Origin: Megaleporinus macrocephalus
Lineage: Eukaryota; Chordata; Actinopteri; Characiformes; Anostomidae
NCBI GenBank assembly: GCA_021613375.1
Contig: CM038726.1
Span: 8,904,148-8,968,147 of the forward strand
Length of the DNA: 64,000 bases
Direction: 5' to 3'
Position numbers and translations under genes: made by a program. Numbering within the stretch: position 1 is the stretch's first letter; each line of letters starts with the position of its first letter. The notes under the pieces are model-generated. The model had not been told where the DNA came from. It saw only the letters and a list, made by a program, of their open reading frames with translations, and searched no databases. Shown here piece after piece: positions 36,247 to 46,839 of this stretch.

Positions 36247-37690
36247 AACACATTTTTCTCATTTAATGTTGAGCTTCTGTGAGCTAAAGGGTGGCCAGAT
36301 GAGAATGAGAAAATTCAGGGCATGAGACTTGGGGTGAATGTGTCATGACAGAATAATTAGAATAATTTAGATCAAACACACCAATTCCAATAGTCAATAG
36401 TATGAATAAAATTACAATTCTTAACAGATTCTGAGCATATGATCAACATCATGTTGGCCACACGCACAGAGTTACGTTATAGTATTATCTCTTCATATCT
36501 CCTTATTCTGTAACATTAATTAGCTAATACACAAACAGACAGCACTACTCTAGCACCTTAGCTTTAATAACACACAGACTAACTAACAGCACAGCAGCTA
36601 CAGCTTCTCTCACTCTTTATAAACAGTAAACACACCACCTGTAGCATTAGCCTGCTAAACTAAAACAAACCGTCAGATATTCACTCCTAGCTAACAATAA
36701 CAGAATAAAGAGTGAATCAGAAATATGGGTTAGGGTTTGAGCTAGGCTGATCCAGAGAAGCTGGATCATGCCATTTTGCAAGGCCAGGGGATGGGTGCTG
36801 CTGTATTTTCGTTGTTAAAATAATTGGTTTATATACTCTCTATGGTTTTAACATTTCAAGCTTGTCAAAGACAAATTAACGTTAAAAGAAAAAAAATAGT
36901 TTTTACTATAATATTTAGGGGTGCTGGGACTCAATTTAGGGGTGCTTAAGCATCCCTAAACTAGGGCTAGCTACGCTCCTGTTCGTCCACCAGACTGCCA
37001 GATAGAGAACCGTGATTGGGCACCCCACAGAACACATACACTGCTCCAGAATACGATGCTGAGCATTGTACTTGGTAATGTAACCCAGCCATGAAGCTCC
37101 CATCGCAGTTTTTGTGCTGATGTTAAAGCCAGAGGAGGTTTGAACTCTGCACTTATTGATCGGCTGAGTGTTGGAGACTTTTGCATACCATGCTTAGCAC
37201 TCTGAGACCTGCTCTGTAACTTTATGTAGTCCGCCACTTTGTGGCTGAGTTGCTGTCATTCCTAAACACTTCCACTGTTTATTAATCCCCTCATAGTTGG
37301 AGTGGAAAATCTAGAAGGGAAGAAATTTCACCAACTGACTTGTTGTAGGCGTTGAATCATATAACAGCAACATGCTGGAATTAAGTGAGCTGTTCTTTAT
37401 TGTTACAGATGTTACATACAGTGTCAGTGAGATGATTTAACTCAGATACAGAGCTGCAGTTAATACCGGGCTTATAGGAAGAAGCTACATTCACAGTAAT
37501 TGCATATATTAGATTATTCATCTGTTCTTTAACCCTTTAAGGTCCTGCATGATTTCTATTACTTTGATACAGTCACTGAATAACTACTAGGAGTTACTCT
37601 GTAATAAACCCTGAGATTAATGACTAAATAATACAGCTCCAGTTTAAGGGCTTAAATGTTCCTCCATCCTGTGTGTGCTTGTCCTAACAG

Positions 37691-37924
37691 CGCTCTGCTC
37701 AGTCAGCAGTGGAGGACAGTGAGAGGATCTTTACTGAACTGATCTGCTCCATTGAGAAGAAGCGCTCTGAGGTAACAGAGCTGATCAGAGCTCAGGAGAA
37801 GGCTGAAGTGTGTGGAGCTGAAGAACTCCTGGAGAAACTGGAGCAGGAGATTGCTGATCTAATGAGGAGACACACTGAGCTGGAGCAGCTTTCACACACA
37901 GAGGATCACATCCATTTTCTCCAG
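37691..37924 (+). pseudogene. TRIM exon 3: main coiled coil (234 bases)
   Basis: Acceptor tgtcctaacag, donor ttctccag|gtaaca, phase 0 to 0. The 78 codons are fully open and include AVEDSERIFTELICSIEKK and end at HTEDHIHFLQ, the classic dimerising coiled coil of fish TRIM proteins. The length of 234 matches the family. Confidence 0.92.
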
Positions 37925-38089
37925 GTAACAATCACTGATCTACAGAGGAACCTGCTCCTCATCCAGCTTCTAAAACTCTCTCAGCAGAAGATTATTAAGA
38001 CAACAGTAAACATTCCTGTCTGGAGTCACAAGTTAGTCTTTAGTCTGATTGGAGCTGATCTTCCTCCATTGTGTTTGTTCTCTCTGTAG

Positions 38090-38249
38090 CGTTTCCAGTC
38101 TCTCTGTGTCTCTTCTGGATCTGAGGACTCTCCCAGCATCACTGTCCATCAGCATCTCTCATTTGATGGAGTAAGGAAATCAGTCTGTGATCTGAAAGAG
38201 CAACTAGAGGAATTCTGCAGACAGGACTTCAGTAAAATTCCTCCACACG
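38090..38249 (+). pseudogene. TRIM exon 4: linker (160 bases)
   Basis: Acceptor ttctctctgtag, donor ccacacg|gtaaga. It encodes RFQSLCVSSGSEDSPSIT through CRQDFSKIPPH, open throughout, and shifts phase to 1. The exon is followed almost at once by a hAT element (38256). Confidence 0.9.
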
Positions 38250-38255
38250 GTAAGA

Positions 38256-39275
38256 CAGGGGTGTCCAAAATGCCCGCAGACAGATTTTTATTGGCCATCA
38301 CTCGAAAGAATATATTATTGGTGGCCCGTCGCTACTTTGTAATTTTCCTTTCACCTGGCGGTAGCAGCAGTGCGTACATGTATAGTACGCTTCACCGCTG
38401 TGTTAGAAATCGAAGATATCTAAAGTTAAGAGCCGTTATTTTTCTGACTGGGCTCCTGAATTTACAGAAAGGCATGCAGAGATGGCTACGCCATAAAAGC
38501 AAAAAGTGGACAGTGAGAACCGGCGATTACAGAGAGATGGACGTCAAAATATTTTTTCTGTAGAGTGACACCAAGAGACTATTGTGGTATTGAAGGAGTT
38601 ATATGAAGAGACATTATGAAATAAAGCGTGGACATTACAGTAAATGCTCAGGGGACGAGAGGACAGAGACACCTGGTCTCACAGCAGCAATGTTCTTCAG
38701 GGCACGTGGGGCACAGGAGACCTGACCAGAGCCAGTTATGAGGTGGCTATGCTAATCGCTAATCAGTGACACTGAGGTTTTTAAACACTCCATCAGCACT
38801 GTGTGTCTGATCCACTCACACCAGCAAAAACACAGTAACACACCACCACCGCGTGATTGTCACTGCAGAGAAACTCGCCGTCAGAGAAATGTTCTCCATT
38901 CCATAATAAAGTATGTGAGTTAAGAAATATCAGACTTGCTGTTATTGAGTTATAAGATGCAGTGACTGAGTGATATACAGTCTACAGGAGAAACACTGAA
39001 CATACCTGATGCAGGAATGTTGTTCAGCATCATCTTCAGACAGACTGTGCAGTACGTTGTAGCATTTTTACTCTGTTGATCTGCTGCTGCTGCAGTTACA
39101 ATAAAGTTAAATTCATTAAATAATTCATTAAATTTGTTAAATAATTATTCATTATTCTGTATGTTTGTGTGTTTATATTGTGGATACAGTGTATATATAA
39201 TTTATGAATAATACTTTTTAAAAGAGAGACCGGCCATTAGGTATTTTGATAATGTCCAATCTGGCCCCATATGCT
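38256..39275 (+). mobile_element. hAT element relic (transposase N-terminal remnant) in TRIM intron 4
   Basis: Starts CAGGGGTGTCCAAA, a hAT end, six bases after the splice donor. The interior carries a broken transposase N-terminus: KVDSENRRLQRE, a BED-type zinc-finger remnant and RASYEVAMLIA, all with stops and shifts, of the group that also gave domesticated hAT proteins. The right end is degraded near 39.23-39.27 kb (gtccaatctggcccc). An inverted copy of another repeat sits inside at 38774-38873. Confidence 0.7.
38774..38873 (-). repeat. Inverted copy of the 60.6-kb interspersed repeat
   Basis: tttttaaacactccatcagc and ctgatccactcacaccagc mirror, in reverse complement, the segment at 60.6-60.75 kb (gtgagtggatctgacac, ctgctggaatgtttaaacac). 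The family is not classified. Confidence 0.75.
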
Positions 39276-39669
39276 AAGAGGAGCTGTCCTGCTGTGAAAC
39301 ATAAGGATGGGAATCCTAAAATAGTGAAACTCCTACAAACTGTATCTTTAAAATAAACCATTAATAAGGCTGATTAGAAGAAAATACATGTTTTGTGTTG
39401 TTGGTGTGTTAAAATATGAAGCGTTTATTGTTTACCGAAACAAACTCGCACATAACATTTAATAACTATTTTAAGTAGTTTGTTCTGAATAATCTGAACA
39501 CTTAAGTGTTTGTTTGTTATGTTAGTTTACGGTAAAGAGAGAATCTTCCTGCTAACAGTGACTGATCTTCACCCCAAAGTTCATTATAAATGATATTAGT
39601 TTCTACTAAAATAATACACAGTTTAATATAATCACTTTTATCTGTTTATCTACAGAAACTCACTCACTC

Positions 39670-39885
39670 ACTGTATTCACTCTATTCTATTTTGTACTAT
39701 TCTATTCTCTCTATTCTATTCTATTTTCTATTTTATTCTATTCTATTCTCTCTAGTCTCTCTATTCTATTCTGTTCTATTTTCTATTTGTTCGATTTTCT
39801 ATTCTATTCTATTGTATTCTATTCTATTATCTCTATTCTATTCTGCTTTATTTTCTGTTCTATTCTATTGTATTCTATTGATTGT
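39670..39885. repeat. (TTCTA)n pentanucleotide repeat
   Basis: A run of ttcta units with ctctctattc and ttttcta interruptions, in TRIM intron 4 just before exon 5. The plus-strand open frame across it is an artefact. Confidence 0.95.
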
Positions 39886-39914
39886 TCTGGATTGTTGTTT
39901 GTGTGTCTTTACAG

Positions 39915-39971
39915 CTGCAGTAGTTCAGATTTTATCTTCAGAACCAAAAACAAGAGAAGATTTTCTGCAGT
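39915..39971 (+). pseudogene. TRIM exon 5: short linker (57 bases)
   Basis: Acceptor gtgtctttacag, donor cagt|gtatga, phase 1 to 1. It reads AAVVQILSSEPKTREDFLQ and joins exon 6 as Y|FCPLTLDPNTA. A CA-rich microsatellite follows at 39985-40025. Confidence 0.85.
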
Positions 39972-40180
39972 GTATGAGTAACAAACACACACACACAGAC
40001 ACACACAGATATACACACACACACAGATTGTGTATGTGTAAATGTTTGTGTTGGTGGTGAAAATGATTCAGTGTGTAAAATATTCAGTGTAGAGATGATT
40101 AAGAATTAAAAACACTGACACTGTATTTTCTTCATATAAGTATCTAAAACTACACAACTCTTTTCTTTCTTTTCTTTTAG

Positions 40181-40704
40181 ATTTCTGTCCACTGACTCTG
40201 GATCCCAACACAGCACATCATTACCTCCGTCTGTCTGAGAAGCACAGAGTAGTGACATTCGATATCAACCAGTGTTACTCTGATCATCCAGAGAGATTTA
40301 ACTGCTGGTATCAGGTTTTGAGTAAGGAGAGTGTGAGTGGACGCTGTTACTGGGAGGTTGAGTGGAGCAGTGAGGGAGGATATGTGTACATATCAGTCTC
40401 ATAAAGGGATCAGCAGGAAAGGAGAGGGTAATGAATGTGGGCTTGGATTCAACAGTCAGTCCTGGAGTCTGGAATGTTCTCCCTCTCTCGGTTCCTGCAC
40501 AACAACATTCAGACTAAGATCTCAGGACCTTCATCCTCTAGAATAGGAGTGTATCTGGATCACAGTGCAGAAAATCTGTCCTTCTACAGTGTCGCTGACA
40601 CAATGACACTCCTACACACATTCCACACCACATTCACTCAGCCGCTCTACGCTGGGTTCTATGTGTATGGTGCTGGAGCATATGTGAGATTATGTGATAA
40701 ATAA
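40181..40704 (+). pseudogene. TRIM exon 6: PRY-SPRY (B30.2) domain, two frameshifts
   Basis: Acceptor tttcttttag. The PRY part (CPLTLDPNTAHHYLRLSEK) and the first SPRY strands (GRCYWEVEWS, YVYISVS) are intact to a TAA at about 40405. A one-base loss there moves the frame to KGISRKGEGNECGLGFN, and a second near 40490 moves it to the frame that ends RIGVYLDHSA, LSFYSV, QPLYAGFYVYGAGAYVRLC and stops at 40704. Loss of this domain in the broken reading would remove target binding. Confidence 0.9.
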
Positions 40705-41222
40705 TGATTCATATATTGAATATGATGATTATCCTATAGATATGAAATTCTATAAGATGAAATTAATTTCTAGATGAATAAGAATAGTGAATTTAAATTA
40801 TAGAGTATATATGTTGTTAAAATTCTCCCCAGCAGGTGTTTTTAGTCATTTGTTCATGTTTGATTCTACAAATACTTCAAGCACTTAAACTCATATACAG
40901 AGTTTTAATACCAAAATGGTTGTGTAGTGTTTGTTATATTTGTTAAGTAAATGTACATTTAGTACCTTTCTGTTCACTAACATCATCTCTTTTTTAAATA
41001 CATGACTTTTCACAGGAAGACTCATATGTATTGGTGGTTTATCAGCACTTTGAAGCTAATCAGATAAGAAAAGCCTTTTACAGTCATATGTACTTATTAA
41101 ACAGTAACTTTATCTAAAATAACGAGGCCGTATGGATGAACACTGTGCTTTAATGACATGAATGAAAACAGCTGCTAAATGAATTTTAGGAAATTTGTAT
41201 CTCAATTTTGTACAATTTTATT

Positions 41223-41228
41223 AATAAA
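41223..41228 (+). terminator. Candidate polyadenylation signal of the TRIM gene
   Basis: AATAAA about 520 bases after the TRIM stop, followed by a T-rich stretch. It is the first canonical signal I noticed on this strand after the stop. Confidence 0.4.
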
Positions 41229-41229
41229 C

Positions 41230-43190
41230 TGCATGATATGAAATGTTGGCCAAGTGTTTCTTTTTTTTCTTGCCGTGTCTGATATTTCTAGAACTATTCA
41301 ACACAATTAATTCATCCACAGTATACCAGTTAGCTTTGCTGTGTGGTTTAGCTGTAAAAGCCCACCGTCACATAAAAGCGGATTTTAATCACTCTTAAAC
41401 TTATATGACAGTTTACATCTACAGAGTCATGTGTGGGATGAAGAAAATCTTTGACTCCTGAGAGAATAAGTTTATTAGTTTAGCAGTGCTCTGTGCTGCT
41501 AGCACACATGCTAATTTAGCTGCTTGTAATTAGGAGATATTATCTGGTAACCTAACACTAATAAACATCATTTATACATCAATAACCACCAAAATAAAAC
41601 TCAGTCAGCTGAAGTGTAAATAAAGGCACATCCCTCACAGTGACTCTCTAATTTAAAAGAACGTAAATTAAGCTTGGCTTAATAGTGAGAAACTCGCTAA
41701 AGAAGCATAAACTCGAGGCTACTTTCAAAGGGCCAGTTTGGCTTTTGCTAGTGGGGGCTAATGTAAGCTCGCTAGCTACCATTACAGCCCACTGGCATTG
41801 TTTTTTTTTCTTCATAACTTTAAGAATTATTAGTTGCTGATAATTGTAATCATTGTAATAATTGTAATAATTGTAATAATCAGCAATTGTTTCCTCTTCT
41901 TTCTCTTATCACAAGAAAAGTGCTAGAATGATAACTGTGTCTTTCTTTGACTTAAGATCTGTTCAAGTAACCAGAGTCTCAGTCAGTGCAGTGGAGGCTC
42001 GGACCCAGACGTGGAGCTCGATACGTCACCGCTTACCAAGTGGATCCCTGTTTATAAACATTATCTCCTGCCTGGAGGGTTAATTTTCAGCACACTTGGC
42101 TTTAATGTTCAGACGCATCTAGAAGCCTTCATAGCCAGAATCAGGTGTGAATCAGTGAACTCACCCCTCTTCAAAAGAGCGCATTATAATAGAATAGAAA
42201 CAGTCAGGAATAAACAAAAGCCTGAAAAACTTACTTACATTGTAGTTTCTACTAGGAACCCCATCAAAATGCAGCAGATGTAACTCTGCATGTTTGTCAG
42301 GTAGAGGTGTAGTCCCTTATTACCTGCACTTGTAATTTGAAGGTAGCAGTCCACGGTAGCCACCTTCACAACCTCCCCATAGATGAACTGTACAGGCAGG
42401 ACTTTCATTTTGACAGCAGCGACTGGGCTGATAAAGTAGCGTTTGGTCTAGTGGTGGCAATAGTGGTGTGTGATACTGTAAATCTTGGTATTACTCCGAT
42501 ACCAAGTAAATACAAGGCCAGTATCACCGATACTCATCCTGATACTTTTTATTAATAAATGCAGCTTATGTACTATTCATGTAGTGGAGAACAACGTGTC
42601 ATGATTTATTATTATTATTAGTGTGTAGTACTAGTATTAGTAGTATTTTAAAGTATGGTTTGTTTGTATTAGGGTCGATTCTTTTAATAACAAAGAATTA
42701 AAACTCCTAGTAGTCTGCAGTCATCGCTGTCTCCTATTTCTTAAAGGATGTGTAGATAGAAATCTGTTACATTTCAACTCGTTACCAGATGAACAATAAT
42801 TCTGTAAACATAAGACAGGGACATTTATAAAGTATCTGAGGAGAAATAAGCGTTAAACTATAGCTGTTGCTAGCACAAGGCTGCTAACCTCCTGTTGCCA
42901 AGCAGCGCTCGCAGCACTTTTTCACAGTTAACACAAGGATTATTATATTCAACCCCAAGCAACGCACGACTATTTTCACCTCTAGACATGAAGTAATGTT
43001 ACTCTAAACACTATATGGGCTACCTGGATACTCTGAGGCCCTCTGAAAGGACTCTTGTAGAGATCTCTGAGCTGGGGGTCTTGGTCTCTCTGAGGGGTTT
43101 CCATCCTTCTCCCTTTGTTGCTTTTGTAGCTCGGAGTTCTCTTTGTCATGTTTATGTGTTTATACAAATTTGTGGTGTTGCCATGGCACC
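41230..43190. other. Intergenic; one repeat end near 42.46-42.56 kb
   Basis: No gene recognised. Wording at 42460-42560 (ctccgataccaagtaaat, cagtatcaccgatactc) resembles a common non-autonomous fish DNA repeat. A related reversed wording (aatatcgatatcaatac) at 44.38 kb lies on the other side of the 18-bp minisatellite. Confidence 0.4.
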
Positions 43191-43195
43191 AAACA

Positions 43196-44243
43196 ACCCC
43201 CGCACTGCACTCCTCTTTCACACTGCACTCCTCTTTCACACTGCACTACTCTTTCACACTGCACTCCTCTTTCACACTGCACTCCTCTTTCACAATGTAC
43301 CTCTTTCACACTGTACTCCTTTTATCACACTGTACTCCTCCTTCACAATGTACACCTCTTTCACACTGTACCCCTCTTTCACACTGTACCCCTCTTTCAC
43401 ACTGTACCCCTCTTTCACACTGCACTCCTCTTTCACACTGTACCCCTCTTTCACACTGTACTCCTTTTATCACACTGTACTCCTCCTTCACACTGCACTC
43501 CTCTTTCACACTGTACCCCTCTTTCACACTGCACTCCTCTTTCACAATGTACTCCTCTTTCACACTGCACTTCTCTTTCACCGTGCACTCCTCTTTCGCA
43601 CTGCACTCCTCTTTCACACTGTACTCCTCTTTCATACTGCACTCCTGTTTCACACTGTACTCCTCTTTCATACTGCACTCCTGTTTCACACTGTACTCCT
43701 CTTTCACAGTGTACTCCTCTTTTGCACTGTACTCCTCTTTCACACTGCACTCCTTTTTTACACTGTACCCCTCCTTCACGCTGTACTCCTCTTTCACACT
43801 GCACTCCTCCTTCACACTGTACTCCTCCTTCACGCTGTACTCCTCTCACACTGTAGCCCTCCTTCACATTGTACTCCTCCTTCACGCTGCACTCCTCTTT
43901 CACACTGCACTCCTCTTTAACACTGTACCCCTTCTTCACACTGTACTCCTCTTTCACGCTGTACTCCTCTTTCACACTGCACTCCTCCTTCACGCTGTAC
44001 TCCTCTTTCATGCTGCACTCCTCTTTCACACTGTACCCCTCTTTCACACTGTACCCCTCTTTCACACTGTACCCCTCTTTCACACTGCACTCTTCTTTCA
44101 CACAGTACCCCTCTTTCACACTGCACCCCTTTTTCACACTGCACCCCTCTTTCACCGTGCACTGCTCTTTTACACTGTACTCCTTTTTTACATTGTACTC
44201 CTCTTTCATTGTGCAGTCCTCTTTCACGCTGCACTCCTCTTTC
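43196..44243. repeat. 18-bp minisatellite (cactcctctttcacactg)n
   Basis: About 58 copies of an 18-base unit with gta/gca alternation and scattered one-base variants. Because 18 is a multiple of three, five or more long open frames run through it on both strands (up to 403 codons); none should be read as a gene. Confidence 0.96.
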
Positions 44244-44925
44244 TCTTTGCTATTCGTCCCTGCAGCCTGCTTCAACTGTTAACTCAGTCATGTGACGGCA
44301 CAATGAGGAGAGAAGTGGAGCAGGAAGAGCAAGACCTGAAAGGAGAGTACCCAATGTAGAGGAGAGATCGGACACTACAATATCGATATCAATACTAACG
44401 ATGGTATCAATAATATCCATGTTTGCATCTAACCGCACAGGAGAGTCAGCTCATGGTGGAGCTTTAGTGCAATAGAACTTCATTGTAAAAAGTTTATTGA
44501 TGTCTAAACGGCTGGAGGAGACAACAGGGACGTGGTAGTTGTTGAGCCCACTGGTACTGTGTGTGAGGGGTCCACGTTTAGTGAGAGTGGGAGCTCCAGG
44601 AACCAGCTGTGTATGTGTGCAGGTGCAGATGCTGGTGGCAAGTAAAGTCTTCTTCAACTCGACTACTGATTATGTGCTGAAGGTACACGTACCTCACTGT
44701 TTTATTGCTTTATATGGAGCATGTGGAGGAAAAGTGCTGTTAAGTGAGGGCGAGTTCTGTACGTCGTCAGTTGCTGTTAAGCTGTTTGTACAGGGCCTCG
44801 GTAAACAGTGGAGCTTGCTGGTGTTTTTCTACAACCAAAATATCATGTGAGTTGTTCTTTTGATATCATGTCCTAGTGGATAAGCGCAATCAAGGCAACT
44901 CAACGATTGCTGTTTAATGTTACAT

Positions 44926-45510
44926 TCACAGATTTATTCTGAGCTCAGAAAACTCGCCTGGCCTAAATTCCAGAATTCTTTTCAGCTCTATAGCCAATAA
45001 GGTCAACCCTTCCAAGGCCCTAGTTACTGAGCCATCAGGCGCAGTGTTGTTGGGGATGAATGTACAACACATGGAGCCAAACATTATGCACACGCCTCTC
45101 TTTTCTGCTAGAATATAATCTAACACCATGCGATTTTGCCAGGTCATGGGGCTGTTCGCATGTAATTGCTCTGCCAGCCCCTTGACTGCGTCTCTAGTGT
45201 AGTTCACAAATCGCTGTTGGTTTAAATAGATGTAATTAATCCAATCAACATTTTTATTGGTCATGGCCAACGAGAAGAAGAGTGATTCAATCCCTGCTGC
45301 AATTTGGTTTTGGGCCATATATTCGTCAGGGACACCCCAGGGTACTCCTATAGCATCAATGTATACTTTGCTGTCAAAACTCGGCACGGAGGAAGACCAT
45401 TTAACCCGTTGCTGACCAGGGTGTGTGGCTATTGGCAGCGTGTCCCTTAACACTTCACCTGAACAAGTCCACAAGACATCTGCTCTCGGGACCTGCAGTG
45501 ACTTTTCTGT
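44926..45510 (-). pseudogene. Endogenous retrovirus envelope fragment
   Basis: The minus-strand open frame of 182 codons (45474-44926), open further upstream to ~45510, resembles the C-terminal half of a fish retroviral envelope. It covers the end of the surface region and the ectodomain of the transmembrane subunit. A CX6CC disulphide motif lies at residues 129-137, preceded by the helical segment that in this family overlaps the immunosuppressive region. The frame stops before any membrane anchor, and neither gag, pol nor LTRs were found nearby. This is a truncated, orphan fragment. It is open for its whole length, which suggests a fairly young insertion or chance preservation. Confidence 0.8.
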
Positions 45511-45689
45511 CTACTTCCTTTAGAGTTCCCCTTACTCTAAGTTAAAACTATTTAAGGGGTGGCGTAGTCTGGTACCTAACCACTAGAGGTTGCTACATTT
45601 CATAAGCTCCAGTTTTAAACATTATAATTGCTTTAAAAGCCTTAACATAAACACCACCCTGTCAGCCTGATAGGAATTTTTAAAGATAA

Positions 45690-46230
45690 CTAAGTCTTCA
45701 CTAATCCCATGTAAAATGACATCCATTTGGAACAACCAAGATATATGTAAAAAAAAGACAGTACTGAACTTTTCAGAATGTCAAGAAAAAGAAATAAAGA
45801 ATTTAGAACATGTTATTCATGATGGGACCTTTATTTCATTTGAAGATCTCATTTCAAAATATGAATTGAGCAGTAGCAAATTTCTTGAATATCAGCAATT
45901 GAGGTCCATCATACAGGCAAAATTTAATTTAAATAATCAAAAATTAGTAATCCCTGTACTGATAACAGAATTTCTAATTCTCCATACCCCTAAGTTGTTA
46001 TCAAAAATATATAAGTTATTATTAAAAATTCATGATTCCATATCCCTCCCAATTACAAAATGGGAGCAAGATCTTTCCATCAACCCAGATAAAAACTTCT
46101 GGTCACAGCTATGTCTACACAATTTCAAAATGACTAAAAATTAAAATTTACAACATTTACAATACAAAACTCTTTACAGAATGCATTAAACAGGGCACAA
46201 AATGTTCCAAATGGGCCTCAGAGAAATAAA
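45690..46230 (+). pseudogene. L1-like LINE ORF2 C-terminal fragment
   Basis: The open reading 45716-46144 includes FISFEDLISKYELSSSKFLE, KLLSKIYKLL and SLPITKWEQDLSI, the region after the RT domain in fish L1-type ORF2. After a stop at 46142 the reading continues in decayed form (TLYRMH, TGHKMFQMG). The 3' end and poly(A) were not identified. It lies back-to-back with the envelope fragment. Confidence 0.78.
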
Positions 46231-46839
46231 ATATATGCACTGTGTATTTTAGGTCATGTAAGTGAATTAAACATAGAACTATGTGATATATTTGTTTCTT
46301 ACTGCCTTATGCATCGCTAAGAAAACTATCCTCATAAAGTGGAAATCAAAAAATGATTTATGTATTGCTCAATACAGAAATCTACTTTTAGATCACATTA
46401 GTCTGGAAACGATGTCTGCCACAGGCCTTTAAATTAATCAATCAAACATTCCTTCTATGTTTAGTTTTGTTTCAAAGTGGTAACACTGGAATGGCTATGC
46501 TCATGTTAGTGTGACTGTTGCAGAAATGGTTTGTTCAGACACAGTAGAATTGATCTAGTTTTGGTCAGTGTTGTTGACAGTGGTCCACTTCTTTATAATC
46601 CACGAAAGTACACAATACTTAAAGAAAGATAAAAAGAGTAAAGGAGAGGTGCTAAAAAATCTCTAACCTGCTAAGATACAGTATTAAACATTTGTAGTTT
46701 TATGAATAATTGTATTACATTTTTGAATAAATGTGACAAAGTTACATACTTTTCCCCCTTGGAGAGTAGAGGTGCAAAACAATGACACAGACTCTTTAAT
46801 TAATTACCTTAATTAAGTCTATGATTTAACAAGCTCTAG

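Larger units (their letters stand above)
35392..36981. mobile_element. hAT-like non-autonomous element inside the Tc1 relic
   Basis: Terminal inverted repeats: CAGGGGCG at 35392 and CGCTCCTG ending at 36981, extended by ggtttaggggtgctgagca on the left against ggggtgcttaagcatcc on the right (inverted). The 8-base flanks ctcgttca (35384-35391) and ttcgtcca (36982-36989) match at 6 of 8 positions, as expected of an aged hAT target duplication. No transposase. It contains an LTR and two TA-rich tracts. Confidence 0.75.
35125..37395 (-). mobile_element. Tc1-like element relic, split by a later insertion
   Basis: 35125-35391 and 36990-37395 are two halves of one minus-strand Tc1-like transposase region. 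Plus-strand wording runs from aggtcagacactgatgttgg and gttcatcccaaaggtg to ccaaacccagactcg, then resumes with ccagactgccagatagagaa, tggctgagttgctgtc and catgctggaatt. The halves join without loss at the insertion point. Coding capacity is gone. It sits in TRIM intron 2, antisense to the gene. Confidence 0.8.
32128..40704 (+). pseudogene. Fish TRIM E3 ubiquitin ligase gene (RING/B-box/coiled-coil/PRY-SPRY), six exons, frame broken
   Basis: A six-exon gene of the fish TRIM (finTRIM, or TRIM16/TRIM25-like) type. Exons: 32128-32710, 32884-32979, 37691-37924, 38090-38249, 39915-39971, 40181-40704. All internal borders are GT/AG and phases chain correctly (0,0,0,1,1). Family role: the RING recruits an E2 and ubiquitinates targets; coiled coil dimerises; the PRY-SPRY domain binds the target, often in antiviral defence in the cytosol. 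Three lesions break the frame: a likely 2-base loss near 32390 and single-base losses near 40402 and 40490. Codon-level conservation outside these points is excellent, so this is either a very young pseudogene or a real gene with indel sequencing errors. Introns 2 and 4 are packed with transposons. A likely polyadenylation signal is at 41223. Confidence 0.9.

Noticed and set aside
35713..36325. Two plus-strand open frames with hydrophobic character
   Set aside because: They lie in the nested LTR and the adjoining AT repeat.
39692..40060. 122-codon open frame before TRIM exon 5
   Set aside because: It is (TTCTA)n microsatellite running into exon 5 in a different frame.
43143..44359. Up to 403-codon open frames on both strands
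   Set aside because: By-products of the 18-base minisatellite; several overlapping frames are open at once, which a real gene would not show.
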